Assembly: GCA_028386065.3 (NCBI GenBank) | Contig: JAKUCV010002262.1 | Coordinates: forward strand, 45,499-109,498 | DNA from: Turnera subulata | Lineage: Eukaryota > Streptophyta > Magnoliopsida > Malpighiales > Passifloraceae | Length of the DNA: 64,000 nt | Reading direction: 5' to 3' | Program-made: the position numbers and the translations under genes | Notes under the pieces: generated by a model | The model's database searches: none | Told to the model about the DNA's origin: nothing | The model's input: only the letters and a program-made list of their open reading frames with translations | Shown here: piece by piece, positions 35,525-46,447 of the stretch | How the letters are laid out: each line of letters starts with the position of its first letter | How positions within the stretch are numbered: position 1 is the first letter of the stretch

Positions 35525-35722
35525 TGTTATAAAACACGTGAGGTGAATGTCATTTGTATCCGACCTAACACCTAACACAGCACTCACCCCTCCTCCTCTT
35601 GTAATCTCTATAAATAGCAATTCTCTGCTTAATGTATTTGCAGACCAAAATGAAGCAATAAAATGACGAGCTTATTCGTTACTTCTTCTTCTTCATTCTC
35701 CTTTATTAATAGTTTTACAACA
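35525..35722 (+). repeat. Right LTR of the copia-type element
   Basis: Identical to the left LTR at 29511-29708 by direct reading, preceded by a purine tract and followed by the TCTCT target duplication. Confidence 0.95.
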
Positions 35723-35923
35723 TCTCTATGGTTTTCTCATATTATTTTTTGTGGTTGCAGTCAAGTGCCAAGAGTCAGCGGGAGCAAACCAAATATCATT
35801 AAGGAGAATAGACCAATCCTACCCTCTACTTCTCTCGGAACATCAGCATATTTTTCAAGGGGAGGTTCCCTCATCAGTAATTCTGCAATTTGGGCAACTT
35901 TGGCAGCTTTGACAATTTTCTAA

Positions 35924-36864
35924 ATTGTATAGGGCTATAGAAGAGCTACTGAATACTTTTCTCTTTTAATTCCCTTTTGATGTTGTAATGAAGTAGCAAA
36001 TCTTTTTCTTTTTTTGCAAACATAATAAAAAGTGATGTTACTATTGGAACGTAAGGGTAACTTATGGGGTATTAGCAATTTTAAAATTGTGTTTAAAATA
36101 GCTAATGACAACCATTTGTGATTGTACTTTTTCTCAATACTGATTTAGGCCATGACTGTTACTCTATTGTATTTAGGATTTAGGACTTGTATCGATGGGA
36201 CTTTGGATGAAGCGCATCTAGATTTCATACCATTTGACTAGAGGTAGAAAAAAAAAAAAACTTAAAATGTCCCACTTAAAACTTAAATCGCCCGACTATC
36301 TGTGGAGCAATTGTGTTAATAATATATCAACAATTTTTTTCGGTTGGTCCGTTTACTGATAACTTTGTTTTCATTATGCACAGCTAGCATTGTATTAGCT
36401 CGACAAGCTATATCTTGTCTCATTGTATGAGCTAAGTTGCCATGATGTACATTGATGTGTCCAATTAAATGCATGACTCATTGCGATGACTTGTTTGTGA
36501 CTAAGATTTTGAATAACATACATCAACTTTATGCTCCCAGTCCTGCCCTGATGAAAGTAATTCTGTGCGTCCAACAATGTTGAGCATGACTCAAAATCAT
36601 ATTTACGATTGGGGCATGAAGGAGCTAGTTGTTTCGATAAGTTGTTTGTTATAGATAGCTAGACACTTCTTAACTTCTGATTGAAATGGTGGTGTTACAC
36701 CTCAGTAACCAAACAAAACAAATCTCCACTTGGAAGTGAAGGATTGCTTCATTTTTTTTTATTGTTATTCAGCTTGGCACTTGTTTCATGTAAAACTAGC
36801 AGCAGAGAAGCCACCCCGGTGGTGTTTTGACTACCTTTAATTTCTTGAGAGTTTCGCGCAACAG
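35924..36864 (+). other. TLP-C 3' flank joined to an SCI1 relic lacking exon 4
   Basis: From about 36130 the sequence follows SCI1 intron 3 (19660-20490), including ATTTAGGA-TT, GGATGAAGC-CATCTAGATTTCATACC and TTGGCACTTTGTTTCATGTA-like blocks. At 36796 it jumps directly to the SCI1 3' UTR (TAGCAGCAGAGAAGCCACCCC). The end of intron 3 and all of exon 4 have been removed. It is a non-coding relic of the duplicated unit. Confidence 0.75.
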
Positions 36865-39590
36865 TTGTGCTGGCTATGTCCTGTAGGGAACTTTTTGCTC
36901 TCAACTCCTCCAGACACCGACCGTTACCTTCCATTTTTTTCCCGCCAAAATCTCCAAAACCAAAAACCCTTCTCCACAATCCCGTTGCCATGCACAGTCA
37001 CAGACATAGAAGAACAACCGAAAAGCAACAATACAAATTCAAATTATGGGAGCATTGTTTCCCTCTCAAACCACCCGAACCCCGAAATTTCCTGCTTTTA
37101 TCAAAAGGGTTTCTCCCAGATAACCAGAGAAGCTACTGGCAAGGCCTTACACGCGCTTTGCATCAAGGGTCTAGTCAATCTAGGTGTGCTATACAGTAAC
37201 ACTTTGATTACGATGTACTCAAAGTTTGGTCATATTGGTCTTGCTCGTTACGTGTTTGATAAAATGCGCGAGAGGCACGAGGCTTCTTGGAATAATATGA
37301 TGTCCGGGTTTGTTCGTGCGGAATTTTATGCAGAGGCGATTGCTTTCTTTAATGAGATGAGGGGCTTTGGCACTAAGCCTAGCGGATTTGCAGTTGCTAG
37401 CTTGGTAACCGCCTGTGATAGGTCAGGGTGTATGTTCGATGAAGGTGTCCAAGTGCATGGTTTTGTTCTGAAGTTTGGTCTACTGAGTGATGTTTTTGTG
37501 GGTACATCGCTGTTGCATTTCTATGGAGTTTATGGGTTTGCTTTGGATGCTGGGAAGCTGTTCGAGGAGATGCCTAACAAGAATGTTGTTTCTTGGACTG
37601 CATTAATGGTTTCCTATATGGATTATGGAGAACCAAGCACGGTACTGACTTTATATCGGTCTATGAGGCATGAAGGGGTGAGCTGTGATGAGAACACGTT
37701 GGCTACTGTGATCAGTTCCTGTGTGTCACTTGACAATGAACTGTTAGGGTCACCAAGTGATTGGACAAGTTATAAAATTTGGATTAGGAACTAATACTTC
37801 TGTGGCAAACTGTTCGGTATCTTTGTTCGGCAGTTTTGGTATAATGCAAGAGGTTGACAACACTTTCTATGGTATAAACGATCTTGACATAATCTCGTGG
37901 AACTCCTTGATTTGTGCAAACGTTCACAATGGTCTTTGTGAAGAATCACTGAGATGTTTTCATCAGATGCGCCATGTTTATGGGCAGACAAATTCTACCA
38001 CACTTTCAGCTTTGTTAGCTGGCTGTGGGTCTGCTGGTGATTTGAAGTGGGGAAGGGGACTTCATTCTTTAGTTCTGAAATTTGGCTTAGATTCTAATGT
38101 CTGTCTATGCAATACTCTTATAGGTATGTACTCTGACACAGGACAATTTAGGGATGCGGAATTGGTTTTCCAAGGAATGGCAGATAGGGATCTCATATCA
38201 TGGAATTCCATGCTTGCCTGTTATGCTCGATAGGGCAATTGCCAAGATGCTTTGAAAATTTTTGCTAGAATGTTCCATATCGATAAAACCGCAAACTACG
38301 AAACTTTTACAAGTGCATTGGCTGCGTGTTCAGATCCAGAATTTTTCGATGAAGGCAGGAGGGCTCATGCCCTCGCAATCCTTACTGGCCTACATGACAA
38401 TTTGATTGTCGCCAATGCATTGATCACCTTATATGCGAAGCTCGGTATGATGGGTGAAGCAAGAAAGATATTTCATAGGGTGCCCAAGGGAGACTTAGTA
38501 ACTTGTAATGCACTCATTGGTGGCAATGCAGATAACCAACAATCAGAAGCGGCACTAGAAGCCTTAAATTGATGAAAGAAGAATGTGTACCTACCAACTA
38601 CATTACACTGTCAAATGTTCTAGGTGCTTGTTTGGCTCCTGATGATCTGCTGACTGGTGGGATGCCCATCCATGCTTTTATAATTCGATCAGGGTTTGAA
38701 TCTGATGAACACGTCCTGAATTCACTTATCATGATGCATGCCAAGTGTGGTGATCTAAATTCAAGTAAATATCTTTGATGGGTTCAATATTAAGAGTGCT
38801 GTTGCATGGAACGTTATCATGGCTGCAAATTAATGCTCATCACGGTTGCATGGAGGCGGCTCTGAGACTTCTTTTGCAAATAAGCCGTGTATGAGTAGAT
38901 TTCGATCAGTTTAGCTTTTCTGAATGCATTGCTGCAACAGCTAAGTTGGCAATACTGGAGGAATGTCAGCAGCTTCATGCTTTGGCTATCAAACTTGGTT
39001 TTGACTCAAATTCTTTTGTTATGAATGCCACAATGGACATGTATGGAAAATGTGGAGAACTAGATGATGTATTAAGGATTATCCCACAACCAATTCAACG
39101 ATCGAGATTATCATGGAACATACTGATATCATCTTTTGCAAGGCATGGGTGCTTTGAGATGGGATCATATAAAAGAAAGAAGAAACCTGCTTGCAGTTGG
39201 GTGAAGTTGAATAACAGGTTGAGTTCGTCTGGAATGGGGGACCAGTCTCATCCACAGACCAGTAAGATATATGCAAAGTTAGAGGAGCTGAAGAAGATGA
39301 TCAAAGAGGTAGGTTTATTTCCCGATACAAGCTATGCCTTGGAAGATACAGATGACGAACAAAATGAACATAATCTTTGGAACCACAGTGAGAGACTTGC
39401 CCTTGCATATGGCCTAATCAATACTCCAGAAGGTTCAACAATAAAAGTTTTCAAGAACCTTCGTGTTTGTGGCGATTGCCATTCGGTTTATAAGTTTGTT
39501 AGTGGAATTCTTGGGCGGAAAATCATATTACGGGACCCTTATCGGTTTCACCATTTTCATGGTGGCAAGTGTTCCTGCTCTGACTATTAG
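36865..39590 (+). pseudogene. PPR-1: DYW-class pentatricopeptide repeat pseudogene
   Basis: The reading order matches a long intronless PPR-DYW protein, resembling Arabidopsis At1g16480 from memory (GKALHALCIKGLVNLGVLYSNTLI, then QVHGFVLKFGLLSDVFVGTS). Such proteins bind organelle transcripts and edit C to U. The first 300 codons are open. Breaks seen: an extra base near 37748, TAG at 38231-38233, a lost T near 38566, a deletion near 38766, a 4-base insertion near 38830, TGA near 38893, and loss of about 380 bp near 39155 covering the last repeats and part of the E region. The DYW domain is otherwise present (HSERLALAYGL, CGDCHSVYKF), but the final Trp codon is TAG (CSCSDY, stop). The copy cannot be functional. 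Confidence 0.92.
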
Positions 39591-39737
39591 TAATGAAGTA
39601 TTACGGGACCCTTACCTGTTGCTTATCGAGCCTTGCTTTCCGATACCGAGACTTGTTCGATGTCCCTAGTATTTATTTTATATAAGTCTTTCCATATTGT
39701 TTCCCTTTATGAAAGTTTTGATTGTTAGTATTATTAC

Positions 39738-39771
<34 letters not shown>

Positions 39772-40150
39772 ATTACTCTTGCTAGTATTATTGTTATTAT
39801 TATTAGTATCATTATTATTGTTATTATGTTTCCAAGATATTATTTACCTATATTATAATAATTTACTAATTAAAATTAAAAATTAAATCTATCCTTCTCC
39901 CATTAGATGTGTTTTTGAAGTTAAATTTGAAATTTATTGATATTTTTTAGTTTATAAAGAGTTTTCCTAAATTATATTTTGTTTAAAGTAAAAAAATTAT
40001 GTTTGTGTATAAAACACAAAATCCGTAGTCGTTTTATCCAATACGACGTAGTTTTAGCCAAGCTCAAGCATAAAACACAAGTGATGTTGCGTTTTGACCA
40101 AAGAAGGATATGAGTTGACTGAATTTTTAGACCTCTGAAACGACGTCGTT
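39591..40150 (+). other. PPR-1 downstream region with an ATT microsatellite
   Basis: An (ATT)n tract with a few interruptions spans about 39729-39830. The rest is AT-rich, with two ACGACGT-GTTTT motifs near 40043 and 40140. No gene seen. Confidence 0.7.
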
Positions 40151-41069
40151 TTCTGAGTTGGCAAGGTTCCCCATCTTTCCCTCTTCTTTTTCTCTGTTTT
40201 TTTAATTTTATTCTCTCCCTTGCTCCTCTTTTTCTCCCCACCGGTCCTTTCCCCTCCCCTTTATTTTCTGTCTTTTCTTTCTCCTTGTCTTCTTCTTTTT
40301 CTCCCTTCGTCTTCTTCCCTATCTGCTCTCTCTCTCTCAATCATCTTCTTCAAAATTTCCTCCTCTGCCCATCTCTTCCTCTCCCTATGTCTCTGTTCCA
40401 TACTTTTCCTCTCTCCTCTCCCCTCCACCATCAATGAATCCCTCTGTCAATCTCTCTAAGCCGCCGCCGTTCGTTCTTCTCTCTCCCCCTCATTCTCGCG
40501 TGCGTCGGATTTGAAGAGCGAAGGATGGGCCGATGGTGTGACAAACTCCAGCGAAGGGAGCAAGAACCAGTCCCGATCGAACCAAGGCTTGACCAGATGG
40601 CATCGGAGATAGGGTCGAATAGACCCCCCACGCCACCATACCGATTGCAGGATTCGTGTGGATTGATGGTGTTTGGCTGAACGATGGGTTGACGGTGTAT
40701 CTTTGTGTGGGCAGTAGTCAGAGGTGTGATGTTGGTAGTGGGTACGGGTCTTGGTTATGGTTTTTCCCAATGAGCTTGTTGGGTTGGTGTTTCAGTAGTG
40801 AGCAGTTGATGTGATGATGATGTGATGACGATGGTGGGTTGTTGTTGCAGATTATGGCCGGAGTTGGGTGGATTGGCCTCTACAGTTGGGTGTTGTGTGG
40901 ATAGCGATTCAGCGGAGAAGTTGTTGTATGTCACGCGATGACATACTGTTTGTGCAGTACCTGGACGGAATCCGGCAAGAACCCCGGCAAGAACCCGAGC
41001 GTTTTCCTTCGAGGCTCGGAAATAATCTGGCCGAGGCAGAATCCAATGAATGGAGAAATTGGGTAAGTC
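40151..41069 (+). mobile_element. Probable diverged long-LTR fragment, left of the insertion
   Basis: A CT-rich block (40165-40500) is followed by GC-rich sequence and a CGGAATCCGGCAAGAACCCC motif near 40970. The same layout is seen on the minus strand of the LTR at 43600-44700. The sequence continues at 54612 (GGACTCGGAAACACGGG, ACGGACTCGTTAATG), so the 13.5-kb element landed inside an older related LTR. The borders of the older LTR were not found. Confidence 0.45.
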
Positions 41070-44000
41070 TGAGACGCCCCGACCCGTATTTACCGTACAC
41101 AGTAAACACGTGCCGGAACTGTGACAACCCGACCCAACAAAGCCCAAGCATACAGTGTGAACTACAATAACTCGGCCCAACGGCCCAAAATAGTAAAACA
41201 ACATAAACAATAAATCCCGGCCCAATGGCCCAATAACATTAACAATATGCACAGCGGAAGACTTAAACTCACTAACACTGTATGCGACACATGCAATCTA
41301 TGGATCCAAGCCTGTCCAAGGGAAACGCTGCAGCCTGTCTGGAATGCACCAAGCCTGTACAACAACATCTCATCCTACGGGATGAAACCCCGCAGGCGAG
41401 GGGTGAGTCCGAAACGCTCACCGACGAAAGATAAACAGTGATATATTCAACCATAACACTTTCGAGGTAAACACAACAATCAAATCAAATGAATCCATAA
41501 CAAACAACATAACAGTGGATTACAACTCAAGCAACACAACAGAGGAATTCATCGCAAACAACACGACAGAGGATTCTCACCCAATCATATCAAGCTCAAC
41601 CAATCACATCACAAGTAAATTACCCTAACAACTATATCAAGACCGATGGATGCTTAATTATTTTTTATTTCCAATTTTATCTTCCGGGCCCCGTCACTGG
41701 ACAAGCTAGGGTCGTACCTGGTTATTAACTAATTCTGGATGCCAGGCCCCACCATAATCCGGGATCAACATCCCCATATCTCAAATCCGGGATCAACATC
41801 CCAATATCTCAAATCCGGGGTCAACACCCCAATATCTCAAATCTGGGGTCGACACCCCAACCAACAAACCCTCTGGCAAGACACCACAGAACTAGTCTCT
41901 AACCATCTAGTCGTACCACTACTTTCCAAGTGACAATTACATCATCTCATAATCAAATCCATTTCCATTTCCAATACTCTTTGTTCTTTCCTCAATTATC
42001 CACATAGACCATAGACCAGTTCATCATTATTCTCTACATAGTATCACAAATCCATTATCACAGACTAACATCATCAATGATAACCACAGCAGTCAAACTG
42101 CCAGCAATCAACATCTCAGCAGTTCAATCAAGCTCACAACAACAACATCATAGCAATCAATCAACCAGCAGTATTCATTCCAGCAGTTCCATCGAACAGT
42201 AAAAATACACAAACAACAAAAATGCACACACAGCATTACGGGCACATATCAAGGTTTATCCATCCTCACCTGGTATGTCTCTGAAACTGCTATCCGGTCA
42301 ACCCTCGTTACCCTATATGTACATTTAGGAACACAATAATCACTCATAATGCGCATCCAAAGATAGTTATGCATGATGCCGGTTTAATTGTATTTAGTCG
42401 GCTTGCCTTATCCAATTTCTTTATTATGAAATTATCCTCTTTATTCACTATACCATTTATACTTAATTTCAAATTAAAACCGAAACCGAGTTTCCTATCG
42501 ATATTCTAATTATTCTTAATTTTTAAGTTAAAACCAAAACCGAACGTTCAAGCCGATATCCCGACCCATTAGTCACTTAAGATAAGAGAATATATAAATA
42601 CGTTGTACAAATTATCTGGCAGAAATTATATTTGTAAATAGATCAATTTACGGCCCGTATATTACTTCGTACTTTATTTAACAATAAGAAATAAATAATA
42701 CTTATAAATAACATACCCGACGGTAAGACCGTAAAATAGAAAATACCATCGGTATTAAGTTAACATAGCTGGTACATGGTGTAAATATAATTTTAGCATA
42801 ACGTTGTAGAAACTTATATTTATAATTACGTAAAACTATTATAATCGATAACCATATGCTCGGCAAGTGTATTATTAATACAATAACTCATTTAATAATT
42901 TAATAGGGTAAAACCCATACATATCATAATTAGTATAGCTTATAATGATTAAATAGATAAATATATACGGCATAATGTAACGAATGTTTAATATCTATCA
43001 TCACAGCAATACGATTATTACGTTAAAACGTAAAACTATTATAATCGATAACCATATGCTCGGCAAGTGTATTATTAATACAATAACTCATTTAATAATT
43101 TAATAGGGTAAAACCCATACATATCATAATTAGTATAGCTTATAATGATTAAATAGATAAATATATACGGCATAATGTAACGAATGTTTAATATCTATCA
43201 TCACAGCAATACGATTATTACGTTAATAATTCACATCTTGTATATAATAATACTTAAAATGTTGAGCACTAGACCCATCAGAAGGTGTAGTAAATCGGCC
43301 AATTGTGTAGGAATTATAAAATAATTTATGCGGGTTATATACATTGGATTTTAGTGTACTTAGGTAAATTCGAAAATAATTATCGTTCTTGATCCATAAT
43401 TTAAATCGTTATCCGCTTAATTATATATTACATCTCAGTTAAACTTATCCCACGGTTTCGTTATTAGGTCCGTTAAATGCGTGTATGTCACGGTATGATG
43501 GGCCTCCGCACGTTCGGCCCGTTTCCGAGTCCGTGTGCAACCGAGCCCAAACCCGAGCGCATAGGAGTTTAAACGAGTCCAAGGAATTACCCAAGGTCCG
43601 TTTCCGGGCTTGCCGGAAAAATCCCGAGAACTCGCCGGAATAGACCCGAGACTCGCCGGAAACTCGCCGGATTCCGGCAACCACTATTCACGGCAGCAGC
43701 ATACCCTCCTTGTTACTGTTCACGCTCCCAAAACACCCAAAATACATAGCATCACCGTTGAGCCCAGCAGCAACACGTCGTATCCACAACAAGCAGAATC
43801 CCTCAACAATCAATCAATTCAACCGGGTTAGTCACAACCCAATCAATACCAAATTCAATTCCTATGCTAACCAACCCAACACATGAAGGCAGAGGCATGG
43901 ATTTCTTACCATTGAAACCCACCGGCGGCGCACCTACAGCAGGAGGAGAGGGAAGGTTCGGTGCGTGACACACGAGGGAGAGAGGGAGTGCGACGGCGAC

Positions 44001-45036
44001 GGATCGGAGGAAGGGTGGCAGAGGCGACTTCGTCGGCTCTCTTCGTCTGGACAGCGGCGCGGTGGCTGCTGGTCACGGAGTCGGTGCTGTGCGCGGAGGA
44101 GGAGAAGAGACCCGATCTCCTAGCACGGCAGCGCTCATGGTTGCAGTGGCTGCGGATAGAGGAAGGGGGAAAGGTCTGACGGCGGCGCGTCAGAGGGAGA
44201 GGAGGAGGAGAACAGGAAGGTGGGGGAAGGACGGTGGTGTCGGGTCGGTGGCTCACAGGTGGTTGGTGGCGGCTTCGCAGTGAAGGAGGAGGAAGAAGGA
44301 GACTAGATGATGATGATGGCGGCAGAGAAGGGAGAGGCAGGTGGAAAGAGTTGGAGAGGAAGAGAGGTGTTGATGACGAAGATGGTAGAGAGAGAGAGAT
44401 GAGAGGAATCGGCAGAGGGAGGGGAAATAATGGAGATGGTAAGGAAGAAGACAAAGAAGAAAAAGTGAGGAAGAGATGGGAGAGGGGCCAACAATTTCAC
44501 GGGAGAAATAAGGAGGCCGGCGGCTGGGAGGAAAAGAGAAGGAGAAAAGAAAAGAAAAGAAAGGAGAAAAGAAAGGAAGGGAAAGAAAGGAAAGAAGAGA
44601 GGAAAAGTGGGGCCCGCGGCTGAAGGAAAACCCGGGAGAGAGAAAAGAAACGTTGCCGGGAAAGAGGAAGAGAATGGAAAGAGAAGAAGAAGAGTGGCCT
44701 CGGGCAACCACATTCGGCCAGTCTGGATTCTCGAGTCGGAATCCCGTAAATGCAGGGATACTCCCGTCTTTCCGACAAATCCCGTCCCGAGTCCAAAAAT
44801 ACAACTTGGGCTCGGAAAATTCGATTAATCCTCCTGAACGTCGTCCAAGTCTCGGAACTGAAAACCGAGGCTCGGTTAGTTAGGAAGACACTCCCGAGCG
44901 CGGGAAAATTCTCGGTTTCGAAAAACGACTACCGATTTACCTCGAATTAATTACCCGAGATTACTTCAACAGTAAATCACGGTAAAACAATTTCTACAGT
45001 CCCGGTAAAAATCCATATTTTACCCGGGCTGTTACA
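41070..45036 (-). repeat. 3' LTR of the large element
   Basis: The LTR is 3967 bp. It differs from the other LTR by scattered single-base changes and a few small indels, plus an extra 200-bp tandem copy at 42831-43230. Long open frames in the purine/pyrimidine-rich section 43900-44800 occur on both strands and are compositional. Confidence 0.93.
42831..43230. repeat. 200-bp tandem duplication present in one LTR only
   Basis: TAAAACTATTATAATCGATA starts at 42831 and again at 43031, and the two 200-bp units are practically identical. The partner LTR has a single unit (52631 onward). The duplication therefore arose after or during this insertion. Confidence 0.93.
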
Positions 45037-45180
45037 GTCTACCCACCTTAAAAAGAATTTCGTCCCCGAAATTCCGTCTTATCCGTGGGTCCTACCACGA
45101 TAAGCTTCTGGCACACTCTGTCAGGTGTCCAACCTCAACATGAGATACCGCTTATACCCTTAAGCGACATCTCTTCCGCT

Positions 45181-45188
45181 TATAAATA
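45181..45188 (+). promoter_or_regulatory. TATA box for the antisense ORF-A
   Basis: TATAAATA lies 145 bp inside the 3' LTR boundary and 42 bp before the ATG of ORF-A, pointing away from the LTR, antisense to the element. Confidence 0.5.
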
Positions 45189-45222
45189 CCAAACCTCACA
45201 GCTGAGACATTCACTCTCAGCC

Positions 45223-45600
45223 ATGGACTCTCCACTTCGTTCTCGTATGACTTCAGACTCCGAGAACAACAGCTACATCGGCGGCACAGCTTTCCCAACA
45301 AGCTCCGATGAAGAGCCTCCGAAGAAGCGGTTCAAGACCAACATCATCGGTCTGGAGGAGCACATGGTGGTCTCCCCAAAGCGACGGAAGAAACGTGCTG
45401 TCAAGAAGGCTGGAGACAAGAAAGGAAAGGCGGTTGCTGAGAGCAGCACTCCGCAACAGAAGTTGACGCAGCTGAACGTCTCGTTGAGGAAGATCAGCTC
45501 GGCGGTGGCACAAATTGAACTGGCATGCGCGGAGCTGTTCCCGCACTTAAGGAACGTCCAACAGCTTGTAAAGGACCTTGAGAAGCAAGTAGCTCCTTAG
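45223..45600 (+). CDS. ORF-A: antisense basic protein with NLS-like stretch, unknown function
   Basis: The frame could start at 45085, but the ATG at 45223 (AGCCATGGAC, good context, just downstream of a TATA box) is preferred, giving 125 residues. The N-terminal part is Ser/acidic-rich with PPKKRFK. A strongly basic SPKRRKKRAVKKAGDKKGK stretch at about residues 51-69 resembles a nuclear localisation signal. The C-terminal 45 residues have heptad-like leucines and end in VKDLEKQVAP, suggesting a short coiled coil. AAATAAATAAAATAAA at about 45633 gives polyadenylation signals. I recognise no family. It lies antisense just inside the 3' LTR, a position reminiscent of antisense genes of some retroviruses; this comparison is inference only. 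Confidence 0.55.
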   Translation: MDSPLRSRMTSDSENNSYIGGTAFPTSSDEEPPKKRFKTNIIGLEEHMVVSPKRRKKRAVKKAGDKKGKAVAESSTPQQKLTQLNVSLRKISSAVAQIELACAELFPHLRNVQQLVKDLEKQVAP

Positions 45601-46333
45601 AGCACTTCTTCTCTGTTGTAACACCTTTATGAAATAAATAAAATAAAATTTCCTTTTTAAATCAAAATTCTCTTATGTTAAGAAATCTTGTGTTAAATAG
45701 GAAAACAAAACATGTCAAGGCAGATTAAAATCAACCATAAGATTATAAAATCAAATATAAAGGAATCAAAAATTAAAACTCAGTTAACAAAATCAAAACA
45801 GAAAGAAATTAAAACAAAATATATTTCCATGAACGGCGTTTGTATCGGACGTGAACATCCTCGATTCATGAAACGTACCGTACAACTAACGGTGACGTCG
45901 ATTAACCTCGTGAAAAAGATACCCGTTAACTCGGAAAGCGATAATCACGGGATCGTCCTGTGTCCCTCGAAGGAAACGATACCCACTTGCTCACATTTTC
46001 CGCATAAGACAAAACGTCTGTCAAGGCTCGTATCTCTCCACGATGTTCGAACAGCTGTGAGCTTGTCGCACATGCGCTCTACTCGAGATACGGCCCCATC
46101 CGTCTAGCCTCAACGGTCACGGATGCTTGTGATAAAAGATGCAAGAAAAGTTATTAAGACCATAGGAAGAAAAGACAAGGTAGCCAGAGCGAAGGAAATC
46201 AAGAGATGTAAAAAGACTGAAAAACTCTGGCACGGTAATCCGAAAAACGCATAAAGCAATAAATGCAAAGCAACGGTAAATTCAAAAACAAAATCTTGAA
46301 AATCAAAAACGGTAATCACGCTCCCCATAAGAG
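45601..46333. other. Internal region between ORF-A and ORF-X2
   Basis: A 131-codon plus-strand frame (45712-46107) lacks TATA, good start context and any similarity in the other carrier element, so it is not called. The minus strand shows no recognisable gag or pol motif. Confidence 0.5.
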
Positions 46334-46340
46334 TATAAAA
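46334..46340 (+). promoter_or_regulatory. TATA box of ORF-X2
   Basis: GAGTATAAAAGAGAG is a near-ideal plant TATA box 114 bp before the ORF-X2 ATG. The predicted leader (about 46365-46447) is a run of CAA/ACA/AAC words with almost no G, similar to translation-enhancing CAA-rich leaders. An upstream ATG at 46352 would lie before the predicted transcript start. Confidence 0.6.
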
Positions 46341-46447
46341 GAGAGAGTGGTGATGAGTAAATTATTAAAAGCATTAGAAGCAACAAACACTCAAGCAAAC
46401 AAAACCACAAAACTCCGAAAAACCAAACACAAACACGTCCCAACACA

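Larger units (their letters stand above)
29511..35722 (+). mobile_element. Copia-type LTR retrotransposon, non-autonomous, carrying antisense ORF-X1
   Basis: Two 198-bp LTRs (TGTTATAAAA...TTTACAACA) are identical base for base as far as I can compare them. The 5-bp target duplication TCTCT is at 29506-29510 and 35723-35727. After the left LTR, CGTTATCAGCACGAG is the usual primer-site region of many plant copia elements. CCAAGAGGGAG before the right LTR is the polypurine tract, so the element is plus-strand. Its pol is only a wreck (33830-35330) and no gag frame is open. The only long, well-formed frame is ORF-X1 on the opposite strand. Identical LTRs with dead pol imply recent movement in trans. 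Confidence 0.93.
22013..35923 (+). pseudogene. TLP-C: thaumatin-like gene broken by a LINE, a copia-type element and a nonsense codon
   Basis: Exon 1 (22013-22067) encodes a signal peptide. Exon 2 starts at 22714 and is cut at 23265 by the LINE, resuming at 29325-29457. Intron 2 contains the LTR element at 29511-35722, and exon 3 is 35761-35923. Residues such as NKCPFTVWP, WGRTSC, DGYNLPM and CVQDLN identify the thaumatin domain. Unlike TLP-B it retains the YCC pair. The right half of exon 2 has TAA at 29339-29341 where TLP-A has CAA, so the gene is also dead by point mutation. Splice sites and exon 3 (ending AALTIF) remain intact, suggesting that inactivation is recent. Confidence 0.9.

Noticed and set aside
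39729..39830. CRISPR-like or structured repeat array
   Set aside because: Simple (ATT)n microsatellite; no repeat-spacer structure anywhere in the window.
43906..44804. Long Ser/Pro/Leu-rich and Arg/Glu/Gly-rich frames on both strands (repeated at 53495-54374)
   Set aside because: Purine/pyrimidine-rich low-complexity section of the LTRs; present in both LTRs because LTRs are copies, not because of coding.
45712..46107. 131-codon plus-strand frame between ORF-A and ORF-X2
   Set aside because: Lys-rich AT start, no TATA box or good context, and no counterpart in the other ORF-X carrier.
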